From Mycolicibacterium lutetiense (GTDB taxonomy: Bacteria > Actinomycetota > Actinomycetes > Mycobacteriales > Mycobacteriaceae): 64,000 nt of DNA. Shown one piece after another: positions 1 to 9,552 of the stretch. The DNA is taken from positions 186,001 through 250,000 of the forward strand of contig NZ_JAGIOP010000001.1 of the NCBI RefSeq assembly GCF_017876775.1. Reading direction: 5' to 3'. The notes below the pieces were generated by a model. It was not told where the DNA came from. It saw only the letters and a program-made list of their open reading frames with translations, and did not search any database. Position numbers and translations under genes: made by a program. Positions within the stretch are counted from its first letter, which is position 1. The number at the start of each line of letters is the position of its first letter.

Positions 1-228
1 CCGTTCATTTATATCAGTTGGAGGATGTAATTGGGCGAAAGCGGTGCGGCTGGCCTACTGGTGGCGCGGATGCCGGCCGTGGCGTTCATCTGCAGTTGTA
101 CGCACTGCTAAACGCAGTAACCCAAGTAGTCATCGCGCTTGACTCAGCTGTCAATCTGCTGTGAATGCAAGGCGGTTGTTCATGTACGGCTTGAGAAGTA
201 CATCCCATATGCGATATATCTGTCGGTC

Positions 229-693
229 ATGATCGGGGAGCAGCGCGCGGGCGATCGCAGACGACGAAACCGAACGCTCCTGCAGATCGGATGGCTTCCC
301 GTCGTCACGGTCGTCGCAGTGGGCATGGGAGCGTTGGGTGTCTGGAAGGTCCACCAGATGTCGGAGCCCGGCCCTGTGCCCACCGTTCTTGCCGCGCAGG
401 CGCCCGAACAGTTCACCCCCAAACAACTCACCTACGAGGTGTTCGGCTCCGTCGGCGACGGCGGGATGCTGAGCTACGTCGACATCGACGGGCACCCGCA
501 CAAGGTCGATGTCACCGAGCTGCCCTGGACACATACCGAGACGACGACCCTCACTGTGGTCTCCGGCAGCATCTCGGTACAGGTCAACGGCGGCGAAGTC
601 GGGTGCCGAATGCTGGTCAACGGCGTTGTGCGCGACGAACAATCGTCCACCCATGCCGAAGCTGACGTCACCTGCCGGGTGAAGTCCGCATGA
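229..693 (+). CDS. MmpS-family membrane accessory protein
   Basis: A 154-residue protein with one N-terminal membrane segment at about residues 20-38 (WLPVVTVVAVGMGALGVWKV) and an exported beta-rich domain, the standard MmpS plan. MmpS proteins are small partners of MmpL lipid or siderophore exporters. The frame stays open upstream to 139, but I chose the ATG at 229 because it gives the usual MmpS length and puts the membrane segment near the N-terminus. The stop overlaps the mmpL start by 4 bases (ATGA), so the two are translationally coupled. The cargo cannot be told from sequence. In the 228 bases before it I see no other gene and no convincing promoter. Confidence 0.85.
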   Translation: MIGEQRAGDRRRRNRTLLQIGWLPVVTVVAVGMGALGVWKVHQMSEPGPVPTVLAAQAPEQFTPKQLTYEVFGSVGDGGMLSYVDIDGHPHKVDVTELPWTHTETTTLTVVSGSISVQVNGGEVGCRMLVNGVVRDEQSSTHAEADVTCRVKSA

Positions 694-3527
694 GCACTCA
701 TCGGACCAACCGACCCTTCGTCGCGCGGACCGTGCGCATCCTGGCGGTGCCGATCATCGTGTTCTGGGCGCTGCTCGCCGTCGCCACCAATACGTTCATC
801 CCGCAGGTCGAGCGGGTCGCCGAGGAACTCGCGGGCTCGATGATCCCGAGCTACGCACCGTCACAGGTCGCGATGCTGCGCATCGGGGAGAAGTTCCAGG
901 AGTCCACGTCCACCAGCCTCACCATGCTGGTGTTCGAGGCCGATCGCCCGCTCGACGACGGTGACCACCGGTACTACGACGACTTGATGAACCGGCTCAA
1001 GCAGGACCCCGGGCACGTGCAATACGTGATGGACCTGTGGGGTAAGCCGATCACCGCTGCCGGAGCCCAAAGTGTCGACGGCAAGTCGACTTTCGTGCTG
1101 TTGCGACTCGCCGGAAACATCGGCCAGCTTCAGGCGAACGAGTCCGTGAACGCCGTGCGGGACATCATCGCCAACGACACCCCGCCACCGGGCCTCAAGG
1201 TCTACGTCAGTGGTGCTGCGCCACTGGCGGCGGACACCCTCGCGATCGCCAACTCCAGCCTCAACAACATCACGATCCTGACGATCATCCTCATCGTGAT
1301 CATGCTGCTGGTGGTCTACCGGTCGGTCGCCAACGTACTCGTGCCGCTCGTCAGCGTTCTGATCGAAATGCTTGTCGCCAAAGGCGTCATCGCGACGCTC
1401 GGCCACTTCGGCGCCATCCCGCTGTCGTCGTTCGCGGTGAACATCGTCGTCGCACTGACATTGGGGGCCGGAACCGACTACGGCATCTTTTTGATGGGGC
1501 GGTATCAGGAGGCCCGGCAGGACGGCGAGAGCCGTGAGGATGCGTTCTTCACCGCGTACCGCAGCGTCGCGCCCATCATCATCGGCTCCGGGCTGACGAT
1601 CGCCGGCGCGTGTTACTGCCTGAGTCTGGCGCGGCTGGACTACTTCCACACCATGGGGCCGGCGGTCGCCATCAGCATGCTGTTCACCATCGCTGCCGCG
1701 CTGACCCTCGCGCCCGCGCTGCTCACCTTGGGCAGCCTTTTCGGTTTGTTCGACCCAAAGCGCATGATCAAAGGGCACCTGTACCGGCGGATCGCGACGA
1801 GCGTGGTGCGTTGGCCGAAACCCGTCTTCGTCGCAAGTACCGCCGTCGTGATGATCGGAGCGGTGTTCGTCCCCACCTTCCAGGTCAGCTACGACGACCG
1901 CGCCTACCAACCTGCCGATGGCGCAGCCAATCTCGGTTTCGAGGCCTCCGATCGGCATTTCTCGCAGAGCAAGTTGTTCAGCGAGATGTTGATGGTCGAG
2001 AGCGACCATGACATGCGGAACTCGGCCGACTTCATCTCCCTGGACCGGGTCGCCAAGAGTCTCATCCGGCTCCCCGGCGTCGCCATGGTGCAGAGCATCA
2101 CCCGGCCACTGGGCCGGCCGTTGGAGCACGCCACGATTCCCTACCTGTTCACGACCCAGGGCAGCGGAAGCGGCCAGCAGCTGCCGTTCACCCAGCAGCA
2201 GAACGAGAACACCGACAAACAGGCGGAGATCCAGGCGCGTTCAGTCGGGGTTCTGCAGCAGGTGATCGGGCTGACCCAGCAGATGGCCGATGAACTGCAT
2301 TCAACGGTGCTGACGCTGGAGAACCTCAAGCAGGTCACCGACGACATGAACGCCGGAATCTCCAATCTCGACGACTTCCTGCGGCCCCTGAAGAGCTATT
2401 TCTATTGGGAACCGCACTGTTTCGACATACCGGCGTGCTGGGCGATGCGATCACTGTTCGACTCGCTCGACGGCATCGACAGCCTCGACGCCCAGATCGC
2501 CGACGCCGTCACGTCCTTCGAGGCCATCGATCGGCTGCTGCCGCAGATGATCTCGCAGCTGGAGCGGATGATGGCCGACAGTCAGTCCCTGCTGGGCGTC
2601 ATCACGAACAACTACGGACCTGCGCATCTGCAGTCCACCCAGACCGACCAGACCTACTACGACCTGATCAACGTGGGCAACGACTTCGACAAATCGCGCA
2701 GCGACGACTTCTTCTACATTCCGAGAGAGGCGTTCGACAATGAGGACGTCAAGACCGGCATGCAGCTGATGATGTCGCCGGATGGCAAGGCCGCCCGGCT
2801 CATCGTCACTCACGAGGGCAATGCCATGGGGCCGGAAGGAATCGACCACGTCGAACAATTCCCGGATGCGATCAAGGCGGCGCTCAAGGAAACCTCGTTG
2901 GCCGGTTCCAGGATCTACATTGGCGGCGCGGGGTCGAACAACAAAGACATCAAGGCCTATGCCGCGTCCGATCTGCTCATCGTGGCGATCGCCGCGTTCG
3001 TGCTGATCTTTCTGATCATGCTGTATCTGACCCGGAGCCTGGTGGCGGCGATGGTGATTCCCGGCACGGTGGCGTTCTCGTACGCGGGCGCCTTCGGACT
3101 GTCAATCCTGGTGTGGCAGCACCTGATCGGACTGCACCTGCACTGGCTGGTGCTGCCGCTGACCTTCATCATCCTGGTCGCTGTCGGCTCGGACTACAAC
3201 CTGCTGCTGATCTCCCGGGTCAAGGAGGAGTCCGGCGCGGGATTGAACACCGGGCTGATCCGTGCGCTCGGGAGCACCGGTGGTGTGGTGACCTCGGCGG
3301 GTCTGGTGTTCGCGTTCACCATGTTGGCCATGCTGATCAGCGATCTGCGCACCATCGGCCAGGTGGGTTCGACCGTGTGCATCGGGCTGCTGCTCGACAC
3401 CCTGATCGTGCGTTCGTTCATCGTGCCGTGTCTGCTGCGCTTCCTCGGTCCGTGGTTCTGGTGGCCCACATTCATCCGGCAGCGACCATTGAGACAGCGA
3501 CCATCGCGGCAGCGATCAGAGGTGTGA
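690..3527 (+). CDS. MmpL-family RND transporter
   Basis: A 945-residue RND-superfamily lipid transporter. It has an N-terminal membrane helix, a first periplasmic domain, a block of helices around residues 190-370, a large second periplasmic domain (about 400-760) and a second helix block (about 765-930). Both halves carry the Asp-Tyr pair of the MmpL proton relay: GTDYGIFLMGR near residue 262 and VGSDYNLLLISR near residue 832. The second periplasmic domain is rich in Gln/Asp-containing helix, as in the MmpL4 type. MmpL proteins export lipids (glycopeptidolipids, trehalose lipids) or siderophores using the proton gradient. Substrate is unassigned. It is coupled to the upstream mmpS, and the following small membrane gene starts one base after its stop. 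Confidence 0.93.
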   Translation: MSTHRTNRPFVARTVRILAVPIIVFWALLAVATNTFIPQVERVAEELAGSMIPSYAPSQVAMLRIGEKFQESTSTSLTMLVFEADRPLDDGDHRYYDDLMNRLKQDPGHVQYVMDLWGKPITAAGAQSVDGKSTFVLLRLAGNIGQLQANESVNAVRDIIANDTPPPGLKVYVSGAAPLAADTLAIANSSLNNITILTIILIVIMLLVVYRSVANVLVPLVSVLIEMLVAKGVIATLGHFGAIPLSSFAVNIVVALTLGAGTDYGIFLMGRYQEARQDGESREDAFFTAYRSVAPIIIGSGLTIAGACYCLSLARLDYFHTMGPAVAISMLFTIAAALTLAPALLTLGSLFGLFDPKRMIKGHLYRRIATSVVRWPKPVFVASTAVVMIGAVFVPTFQVSYDDRAYQPADGAANLGFEASDRHFSQSKLFSEMLMVESDHDMRNSADFISLDRVAKSLIRLPGVAMVQSITRPLGRPLEHATIPYLFTTQGSGSGQQLPFTQQQNENTDKQAEIQARSVGVLQQVIGLTQQMADELHSTVLTLENLKQVTDDMNAGISNLDDFLRPLKSYFYWEPHCFDIPACWAMRSLFDSLDGIDSLDAQIADAVTSFEAIDRLLPQMISQLERMMADSQSLLGVITNNYGPAHLQSTQTDQTYYDLINVGNDFDKSRSDDFFYIPREAFDNEDVKTGMQLMMSPDGKAARLIVTHEGNAMGPEGIDHVEQFPDAIKAALKETSLAGSRIYIGGAGSNNKDIKAYAASDLLIVAIAAFVLIFLIMLYLTRSLVAAMVIPGTVAFSYAGAFGLSILVWQHLIGLHLHWLVLPLTFIILVAVGSDYNLLLISRVKEESGAGLNTGLIRALGSTGGVVTSAGLVFAFTMLAMLISDLRTIGQVGSTVCIGLLLDTLIVRSFIVPCLLRFLGPWFWWPTFIRQRPLRQRPSRQRSEV

Positions 3528-3528
3528 C

Positions 3529-3981
3529 ATGACGACATCGAGTCTGTTCGGCATCCTGGCGATCATCTCCTTCGCGCTGATCGGGGTGTTCGCCGCCGTC
3601 GCTTTCCTGTACACGAGGCGGTTGATGGGCCACGCCCACGTCACCTCGAAACTCCGTATCGGCACCGTGCCGGCGATCTTGCGTAAGGTCCGCGCACGCG
3701 AGGCGCTCTCGGACGCGGAACTGAACCTCGCACGGCGGGTGCTCACCGACCGTGGCAGCATCCTTGCGCTCGCCGTTCCCGCCACCCTGTTCTCCATCGG
3801 ATGCTTCTTTGTCTTCGGCAGCCTCGAACAGCTGCACGGACGCACCCCGTCGGAGCGAACATTCCTCGGCGTCTTCCCGATGCTCACCTCGACAAACATG
3901 GCGATGCAGATACTGCGGAGCGCGCGTCTGAAGCGGCGGATTCCGAATCCGGCTCCGCCGGCGCCGACATCCGCACCCTGA
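3529..3981 (+). CDS. Small membrane protein of the mmpSL operon
   Basis: A 150-residue protein with a hydrophobic N-terminal helix (about residues 6-28), a charged middle (about 40-75), a second hydrophobic helix (about 80-105) and a basic, proline-rich tail. The ATG sits one base after the mmpL stop, so it is almost certainly the third gene of that operon. I recognise no family. An accessory role in MmpS/MmpL export is an inference from position alone. Confidence 0.75.
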   Translation: MTTSSLFGILAIISFALIGVFAAVAFLYTRRLMGHAHVTSKLRIGTVPAILRKVRAREALSDAELNLARRVLTDRGSILALAVPATLFSIGCFFVFGSLEQLHGRTPSERTFLGVFPMLTSTNMAMQILRSARLKRRIPNPAPPAPTSAP

Positions 3982-4021
3982 CTGAGCAGCCCAGCGTGGG
4001 GTCGGTGGCAGCATCGTGGGC

Positions 4022-4531
4022 ATGACGTCGACGGAACGGCCCGTGCCGCCACTGAATGCCGATGAACGCACGATGCTGGAGAGCTGGCTGGAGTTCTATC
4101 GCGCCACGTTGGCGCTGAAATGCCAAGGCCTGGATGAGGAGCAGCTGCGGTCGGCCTCAGTGCCGCCCTCGGGGTTGACCTTGCTGGGTCTGGTGCAGCA
4201 CGCGGCCGAAGTGGAACGGAACTGGTTTCGTCAGGTGCTGACCGGCGACGAAGCGCCACCGATCTTCGGGCCACGCGATCCCAACGGCCATGACGGTGGT
4301 TTCGAGGTGTCTGGGCAATCGTCATTCCGCGTCGCAGAACAGATCTGGCAGGACGAGATCAAGCAGGCCCGACTCAACTGTGCGGCGCGGGGCCTCGATG
4401 ACACCGCCGCGTTCATGGGCGGCGAGGTCAGCTTGCGGTGGATCTACACGCACATGATTGCCGAGTACGCCCGCCATTGTGGGCACGCGGATCTGGTCCG
4501 CGAGCGCATCGACGGGCAGGTGGGTGTCTGA
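4022..4531 (+). CDS. DinB/DUF664-family protein
   Basis: A 169-residue protein of the DinB-like four-helix fold (DUF664 type). Members are metal-binding and many are thiol-dependent transferases. The motif GLVQHAAEVERNWF carries a histidine typical of the metal site, and further histidines follow in the C-terminal stretch YTHMIAEYARHCGH. The ATG at 4022 is preferred over an in-frame GTG two codons upstream. It is 40 bases downstream of the mmpSL operon and convergent with the decayed hchA. Substrate unknown. Confidence 0.8.
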   Translation: MTSTERPVPPLNADERTMLESWLEFYRATLALKCQGLDEEQLRSASVPPSGLTLLGLVQHAAEVERNWFRQVLTGDEAPPIFGPRDPNGHDGGFEVSGQSSFRVAEQIWQDEIKQARLNCAARGLDDTAAFMGGEVSLRWIYTHMIAEYARHCGHADLVRERIDGQVGV

Positions 4532-4543
4532 GGCGGACGCTGG

Positions 4544-5433
4544 TCAGGTCTGGCGCTCCAGCCCGAGCGCGTCGAGTAGGCAGTTGACGGCCAGCTTGCC
4601 CAGCGCATCGGACGCCAGTGGGCTGTCGCCGGTGAGCAGGCGGCGGTCCTGGTGCACGGTGCCGGCCATCGTGTCGTTCACGATGGTGAGCCCCTGCTTG
4701 GCCAGCAGATCGGCGACGAGCCATTGCAGGCGCCCGGGTAGATAGCCGATCTCGATGTTGGGGCCCTCGTCGAGCGAATCAGGGAACACGCACACCGAGT
4801 ACCCGGCCAACGGTGACTGCGCTTTACCGAGGTCGGCGGCCAGCAGTGCCGCCGGACCGTGGCACAGGGTGATGATGAACCGGCCGTGGTCCACGGCCGG
4901 TTCAGCGTCTGGCCCACCGTCACGCTGCCCGGTAGCCCGACGACGGCACCGTGGCCGCCGGGAACGAAGACCGCGAGGTAGTCGGAGGATGGATGGAGAT
5001 CCGCGACCACTTCGGACAGCTTGCGGGGTTGTTTGAGCTTGGGTTTGAGGGCGTCGAAGGTCGCCATCACGGCGGCATCCTCGCGGGGCAGGGCCCACAA
5101 TGCCAGTTTGGCGGGGTACCCGGAGATGGTCGCGACCTCGACGCCGAACCCGGCCTCCATCAGATGGTGCAGCGGTAGCAGCATTTCCACCGGATGGTTG
5201 CCGGTGGAGAACATCTTTCCGTTCTGGCACAACACATATCGCTCTTCGGTGGCGATCATGAGTACCTTCCACCGGCCCTCGGTGTAGGCGTCCTTGTGTT
5301 CGACGCCGGCGAAGTCGGTCTTGGCGGAGGTGTACTGGCTCAACGAGTAGGGCGACGGGAAGAAGGCATTGTCCTCGGCCTGATCGGGGGTGAGCTCCCT
5401 GCTGAGGTCTGCGTCGGTTGACATCTGGTTCAC
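4544..5433 (-). pseudogene. hchA: hchA (Hsp31-type DJ-1/PfpI protein), single frameshift
   Basis: The two halves of an Hsp31/HchA protein lie in different minus-strand frames. The first half (5433 to about 4890) reads [20 protein letters not shown]...FSTGNHPVE...VFVPGGHGA and ends at QTLN. The second half (about 4892 to 4544) reads [18 protein letters not shown]...IGYLPG...[19 protein letters not shown]. Together they give the full-length family, including the catalytic Cys-His of TLCHGP. HchA is a glyoxalase/deglycase and holding chaperone. Losing one G from a GGG run near 4887 explains the break; restoring it rejoins the frames. The lesion lies inside a perfect inverted repeat. Start is GTG 5433 or ATG 5424 (GGAAG upstream). 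It lies 65 bases after rskA on the same strand. A sequencing error is the alternative. Confidence 0.85.
4876..4904. repeat. Perfect inverted repeat (14-bp arms, 1-bp centre) at the hchA frameshift
   Basis: Read directly: the 14 bases from 4876 to 4889 are the exact reverse complement of 4891 to 4904, with a single T at 4890. The missing hchA base falls inside this repeat. Adding back the G needed for the reading frame would make the arms imperfect. Confidence 0.9.
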
Positions 5434-5498
5434 AACTTCCTGCTCGCCGTTGTGTGGTCGAGGTCAGTGATACCCGGCTTTCGCCCACCTCATGCCTG

Positions 5499-6209
5499 TC
5501 ACCGCAAGGGCAGTTGGGCGAAGATCGGGGTGGTGGGAGCCGTCGAACCGCTACCCGGCTCGACCGTGAAGGCCAGGGCCGATGCGTCGCCGAGGTTGGG
5601 TAGCACCGCGGTGGTCGACGGAGCCACGGCGGCCTGGTCCATCGTGCCCGCTGATTCCGGCCCGGCCTCGCGTAGCAGCCACATCTGATAGACGGTGCCG
5701 GGTTCGGGCGGCGCGACACCATTCATCACCAGTACGCCGGCGTTGCGCTGCCTGGAGAACACCACTGTGGCGGTACCGCCGGTGGGAATCTCGCCGGAGA
5801 CGGTCTGCACGTCGGGCGCGGCGAATATCTGTTCGGCGGCCGACGGTGCGGAGGTCGGCCGCAGCGCGATCCCCACTCCGACACCTGCGACCGCGAGCAC
5901 GACGGCGGCCGCGGCCGCCAGGGCCGCCGTGCGCCACCGGGGCGGTTTCGGCCGTAGCTCGCGGACCGACGCCGACGCAGCGGCCAGCACCTGATCACGC
6001 AGATGGGCCGGCGGTTCGAGGGCGGTGCCGGCCGCCAGCACGGCCATGGTTTCGTGGGTATCCCGCACCTCGTCGGCGAACTGTGCGGCGATCTCGGGCG
6101 GAGCGGCGGCAACGCGCCGTTCGATGTCGGCGTGTTCGGCGTCGGACACCGCGTGCAACGCAAACGGTGTGGCCAGCGTGATCAAATCGGCGTCCAGCGG
6201 GTCGGTCAT
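5499..6209 (-). CDS. rskA: Anti-sigma-K factor RskA
   Basis: A 236-residue membrane anti-sigma factor. The N-terminal cytoplasmic sigma-binding domain (about 1-85) begins [21 protein letters not shown] single membrane helix follows (about 93-116, alanine/valine-rich), then an extracytoplasmic RskA domain with [20 protein letters not shown], typical of the family. RskA holds SigK inactive at the membrane until proteolysis. The start overlaps the sigK stop by 4 bases (ATGA), giving coupled synthesis of sigma and anti-sigma. In M. tuberculosis the pair is Rv0445c/Rv0444c. The decayed hchA lies downstream on the same strand. Confidence 0.92.
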   Translation of the reverse strand: MTDPLDADLITLATPFALHAVSDAEHADIERRVAAAPPEIAAQFADEVRDTHETMAVLAAGTALEPPAHLRDQVLAAASASVRELRPKPPRWRTAALAAAAAVVLAVAGVGVGIALRPTSAPSAAEQIFAAPDVQTVSGEIPTGGTATVVFSRQRNAGVLVMNGVAPPEPGTVYQMWLLREAGPESAGTMDQAAVAPSTTAVLPNLGDASALAFTVEPGSGSTAPTTPIFAQLPLR

Positions 6210-6751
6210 GCGGCCCCCAAACAGTTGCGCAGGCCGCGGATGGCATCGCGCATCCGGGACTTGATGGTGGCCAGGTTGGCGGTGAGGCGTTGGGATACCT
6301 GGCGGTAGGTCAAGCCCTCGTAGTAAGCGAGGTGGATGCACTCCCGTTGGGCATCGGTGAGCGAGGACAGGCAGTCCGTCACCCGGCGCCGTTCGTCCTC
6401 GGTGATCACCGAATCGGCGACGTGATCGACGGGCGGCTCCACGGTGCTCGCCCCATAGCGCGACTCCCGTTGGGTGGCGGCCTGCTCGGTGCGTACCCGG
6501 TCCACCGCGCGCCGGTGTGCCAACGTCATCAGCCAGGCCATCGGAGAACCCGCTGTCGGGTCGTACCCGTCGGCGGAGCGCCATACCTGCAGATAGATCT
6601 CCTGGGTGGTTTCCTCGCTGTATCCCGGGTCCCGCACCACCCTCGTGACCAGGCCGAACACCCGCGACCTGGTGTGGTCATAGAGTTCGGCGAAGGCGTC
6701 GACGTCGCGTCGAGCCACCCGGCGCAGCAACGCGTCGAGGTCGGTGGTCAC
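6206..6751 (-). CDS. sigK: ECF RNA polymerase sigma factor SigK
   Basis: A 181-residue ECF sigma factor close to M. tuberculosis SigK (187 residues). Region 2 includes [16 protein letters not shown] and [10 protein letters not shown]. Region 4 includes [26 protein letters not shown] followed by [18 protein letters not shown]. The GTG at 6751 gives [16 protein letters not shown] and fits the family length; there is no strong ribosome site in front of it. It is the penultimate gene of the six-gene minus-strand operon, 38 bases after the DUF1295 gene and overlapping rskA. A SigK-type promoter in front of the first operon gene points to positive autoregulation. Confidence 0.93.
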   Translation of the reverse strand: MTTDLDALLRRVARRDVDAFAELYDHTRSRVFGLVTRVVRDPGYSEETTQEIYLQVWRSADGYDPTAGSPMAWLMTLAHRRAVDRVRTEQAATQRESRYGASTVEPPVDHVADSVITEDERRRVTDCLSSLTDAQRECIHLAYYEGLTYRQVSQRLTANLATIKSRMRDAIRGLRNCLGAA

Positions 6752-6789
6752 GCACCGTAGCCTAGCCACCGGCGCCAGTGCGGTCACGG

Positions 6790-7569
6790 TTATCGATACT
6801 TCGGTGGCATCGGGATGAAAAATGAAGTGCGCGAGCAGTATTCGGCGAACCCGGGACGCCCGGCCATGAACTTCTCGGCCAGCCTCGCCCCGGTCGCGTA
6901 CACCAGGAAGTACGTCATGAGCACCGGGGAGAGCACCGTCAGCAGCGACAGCCAGTCGCAGAGGGTCACCAGCCACAGCCCCCACCACACGCAACTGTCG
7001 CCGAAGTAGTTGGGGTGGCGGGTCCAGGCCCACAGGCCGCGATCCATGATCAGCCCCTTGTGGGCCGGATCGGATGTGAACCGGCGCAGTTGGTGGTCAC
7101 CGACCGCCTCGAACACCAGCCCGACGGACCAGATCACCACCCCGGCAATCAGAACCGGCCGCAGCGCCGTAGGTGTCGGTCCCAGCGTCGAGGACAACTG
7201 CACCGGCAGGGAGACAAACCAGGTTGCGGCGGCCTGGATCCCGAACACCTTGCGCAGCACGTGGCCGGCCGAGTAGTCGCCGCCCAGCAGTTCTCGGTAG
7301 CGCGGATCCTCACCCTTGCCCGCTGATTTGAGCACCATGTGCCAGGACAGCCGCCCAGCCCACACGGTGATCAGCATCAACAGCAGCAGACGGCGGAAGA
7401 GATCGCCGGTGCCGAGCAGCGCGGACACCACGGCGACGACGATGAACCCCACGCCCCAGGCCACGTCGACGACGTTGTACCGCCCGATCGTCCGGCCGAT
7501 CAGGAACGTCGCTCCATGCACGACGACAAGTGCAGCCAGCGATACCGCGGCGACGATCAGCAGATTCAT
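6790..7569 (-). CDS. DUF1295 membrane protein (steroid-reductase/isoprenylcysteine methyltransferase-like fold)
   Basis: A 259-residue polytopic membrane protein of the DUF1295 family. It has about six hydrophobic segments and the conserved C-terminal motif WAWTRHPNYFGD, which in relatives helps bind NADPH or SAM. The ATG at 7569 overlaps the stop of the ufaA1-like gene by 4 bases. The corresponding M. tuberculosis gene is Rv0446c. Presence in a lipid-modifying operon suggests reduction or modification of a lipid, but no reaction can be assigned. Confidence 0.85.
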   Translation of the reverse strand: MNLLIVAAVSLAALVVVHGATFLIGRTIGRYNVVDVAWGVGFIVVAVVSALLGTGDLFRRLLLLMLITVWAGRLSWHMVLKSAGKGEDPRYRELLGGDYSAGHVLRKVFGIQAAATWFVSLPVQLSSTLGPTPTALRPVLIAGVVIWSVGLVFEAVGDHQLRRFTSDPAHKGLIMDRGLWAWTRHPNYFGDSCVWWGLWLVTLCDWLSLLTVLSPVLMTYFLVYATGARLAEKFMAGRPGFAEYCSRTSFFIPMPPKYR

Positions 7570-8834
7570 CGTGAACCTCCGGTCGCTGCGAACGTCCACT
7601 GGTAGACGTCGAGATAGCCCGAGCTGAAACCCGCCTCGGAGTAGGCCAGGTACAACTCCCACATGCGTTGGAAGACATCGTCGAAACCGGACAGTGCCAG
7701 CTCCTGCCGGCGTGAGACGAAGCGTTCACGCCACAGCCGCAGCGTTTCGGCGTAGTGCGGGCGCAGTGACAGCATGTCGACTGTGCGCAGCCGGGTGGCG
7801 CGTTCGGTGGCGCCGATCACCGCCTTGGTCGAGGGGAGTGATCCGCCGGGGAAGATGTACTTCTGGATCCAGGTGAAGGTGTCTCGCGAGGCGCGCATGC
7901 GGTCGTGCGGCATGGTGATGGTCTGGATCGCCACCCGTCCGCCCGGATTGACCAGCCGGTCCAATGTCTGAAAGTAGGTGGGCCAGAACTGATATCCGAC
8001 GGCTTCGATCATCTCGACCGAGATCACGGCGTCGTAGCAACCGTCGACGTCGCGGTAGTCGAGCAGGTCGATCGTGACCCGATCGGACAGGCCCGCCGCC
8101 GCCACGCGTTGCCGCGCCAGTTGCTGTTGTTCGCCTGACAGGGTGACCGAGCGGATCTGGGCACCGCGGCCGGCGGCGCGGATGCACAGCTCACCCCAGC
8201 CGGTGCCGATCTCCAGCACGCGGCTGCCCGGCCCGACACCAGCGGTGTCGAGCAGCCGGTCGATCTTGTGACGCTGCGCGCCGGCCAGTTCCTCCGGGGT
8301 GGCAGGCAACCGGCCGAACAGCGCGCTGGAATATGTCATCGTCTCGTCGAGAAACTCGGCGAACAACTCGTTGGACAGGTCGTAGTGGGCCGAGATGTTG
8401 CGCCGGGACTGTGCGGGGTCGTTGTATTGCGATCGCGGTGCCCGCGGCAGCACCAGGCTTCGGAACCGTTGCAGCGGTGCGGGAATCAGCTCGCCCATGG
8501 ACCGGCAGAACTCGGTCAGCAGACCGACGAGGTCGGTGGAGCTCCACTCGCCGGCCATATAGGACTCGCCGAATCCGATCAGGCCGTGCCTGCCGATCCG
8601 GCGCGCCAGCGCCACGGGGCGATGGATCACCATGGTGGGCAGGGTCGGGTCGGCTGCCCCGACCACCGTTCCGTCGGGAAAGGCCAGTCGTAGCGGCAGC
8701 GAGGCTGCGGCGCGCCGCAGCAACTGATCGGCCACGACTCCGGCCAGTGCCGCCAGCGGTCCGCTCGGCAGGCGTCCCACATCGGGCCAGCGGTCGGTGT
8801 CGACGGTGCCGGGCGCCTCGATCTCAATGCTCAC
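7566..8834 (-). CDS. ufaA1: Cyclopropane-fatty-acyl-phospholipid synthase family protein (UfaA1-like)
   Basis: A 422-residue SAM-dependent methyltransferase of the CFA-synthase family. The N-terminal domain (about 1-150) is the lipid-binding part of full-length CFA synthases. The SAM motif VLEIGTGWGELCIRAA lies near residue 205, followed by the family segments YDAVISVEMIEAVG and YIFPGGSLPS. UfaA1 in M. tuberculosis (Rv0447c) makes tuberculostearic acid by methylating oleoyl chains together with an FAD partner; the FAD oxidoreductase gene in this operon fits that role. The start is GTG 8834, with an 11-base overlap into the upstream DUF1365 gene. Confidence 0.88.
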   Translation of the reverse strand: MSIEIEAPGTVDTDRWPDVGRLPSGPLAALAGVVADQLLRRAAASLPLRLAFPDGTVVGAADPTLPTMVIHRPVALARRIGRHGLIGFGESYMAGEWSSTDLVGLLTEFCRSMGELIPAPLQRFRSLVLPRAPRSQYNDPAQSRRNISAHYDLSNELFAEFLDETMTYSSALFGRLPATPEELAGAQRHKIDRLLDTAGVGPGSRVLEIGTGWGELCIRAAGRGAQIRSVTLSGEQQQLARQRVAAAGLSDRVTIDLLDYRDVDGCYDAVISVEMIEAVGYQFWPTYFQTLDRLVNPGGRVAIQTITMPHDRMRASRDTFTWIQKYIFPGGSLPSTKAVIGATERATRLRTVDMLSLRPHYAETLRLWRERFVSRRQELALSGFDDVFQRMWELYLAYSEAGFSSGYLDVYQWTFAATGGSR

Positions 8835-9552
8835 AGTGAATTCCTTCGATATCGGCGGCCCGGGGGATCACGGGGACTCCGCGCAGCCACAACCTGATTC
8901 CCTCGATCCGGATGGCCATGGCCCCGGCCAGTGGGGCCAGCGGGGCAGTCAGTTGAAGCCGGAGAAGCACCCTGGCCGTCGCCGGCCTGCGCTCGCCTCG
9001 CAAGATCGCGACGAACGCCGGTTGTCCTTCGCGGTGCAGGGAAACCGTCACCGCCAGGTGTTCGTCGGGTTCGGGAGCCCGCAGGAGGTAGTGCCCGTCG
9101 ACGGCGTTGAACGGTGACACGTACAGGCGCTTGGGTATTCGGGCGGGCCCAGGCGCGGGCAGCAGATAGGCGTGACGGCGGCCGTAGGTGTTGTGTACCT
9201 CGGCGACCACGTAGCGCAGCGTGCCGGCGGCATCGTGGCACCAGTACAGGCTCAGCGGGTTGAACACGTAGCCCAGCACCCGCGCCTGCAACAGGGCGGT
9301 GACCCGTCCGCCGCCCAGATCCACCTCATGCGACGCCAGGAACGCATCGATACGTTGCCGCAGTGAATCTTTCGGTCCTCCCGAGAAATGGTCGCGAACA
9401 TCGAACCGGGCGAACGGTCCGAGCCAGCGGGGCAGGCGTGGCATCCGGTCGAGATCGACGTACCAGCTGTATCCGCGGTAGCTGAAGCGATGGTGCACGG
9501 GTGCCCGGCGAACATGGGTGATCCGGGTGCGGTACAGGGCGGGCGTCAGCAT
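8824..9552 (-). CDS. DUF1365 domain protein
   Basis: A 242-residue protein of the DUF1365 family: ALYRTRITHVRRAPVHHRFSYR at the N-terminus, then LGYVFNPLSLYWCHD and a conserved KRLYVSPF segment. These proteins regularly sit between a CFA-synthase-like gene and an FAD amine-oxidase-like gene, as here and at Rv0448c. Biochemical role unproven; likely part of fatty-acyl modification. ATG at 9552 overlaps the upstream FAD gene by 7 bases. Confidence 0.85.
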   Translation of the reverse strand: MLTPALYRTRITHVRRAPVHHRFSYRGYSWYVDLDRMPRLPRWLGPFARFDVRDHFSGGPKDSLRQRIDAFLASHEVDLGGGRVTALLQARVLGYVFNPLSLYWCHDAAGTLRYVVAEVHNTYGRRHAYLLPAPGPARIPKRLYVSPFNAVDGHYLLRAPEPDEHLAVTVSLHREGQPAFVAILRGERRPATARVLLRLQLTAPLAPLAGAMAIRIEGIRLWLRGVPVIPRAADIEGIHCEH

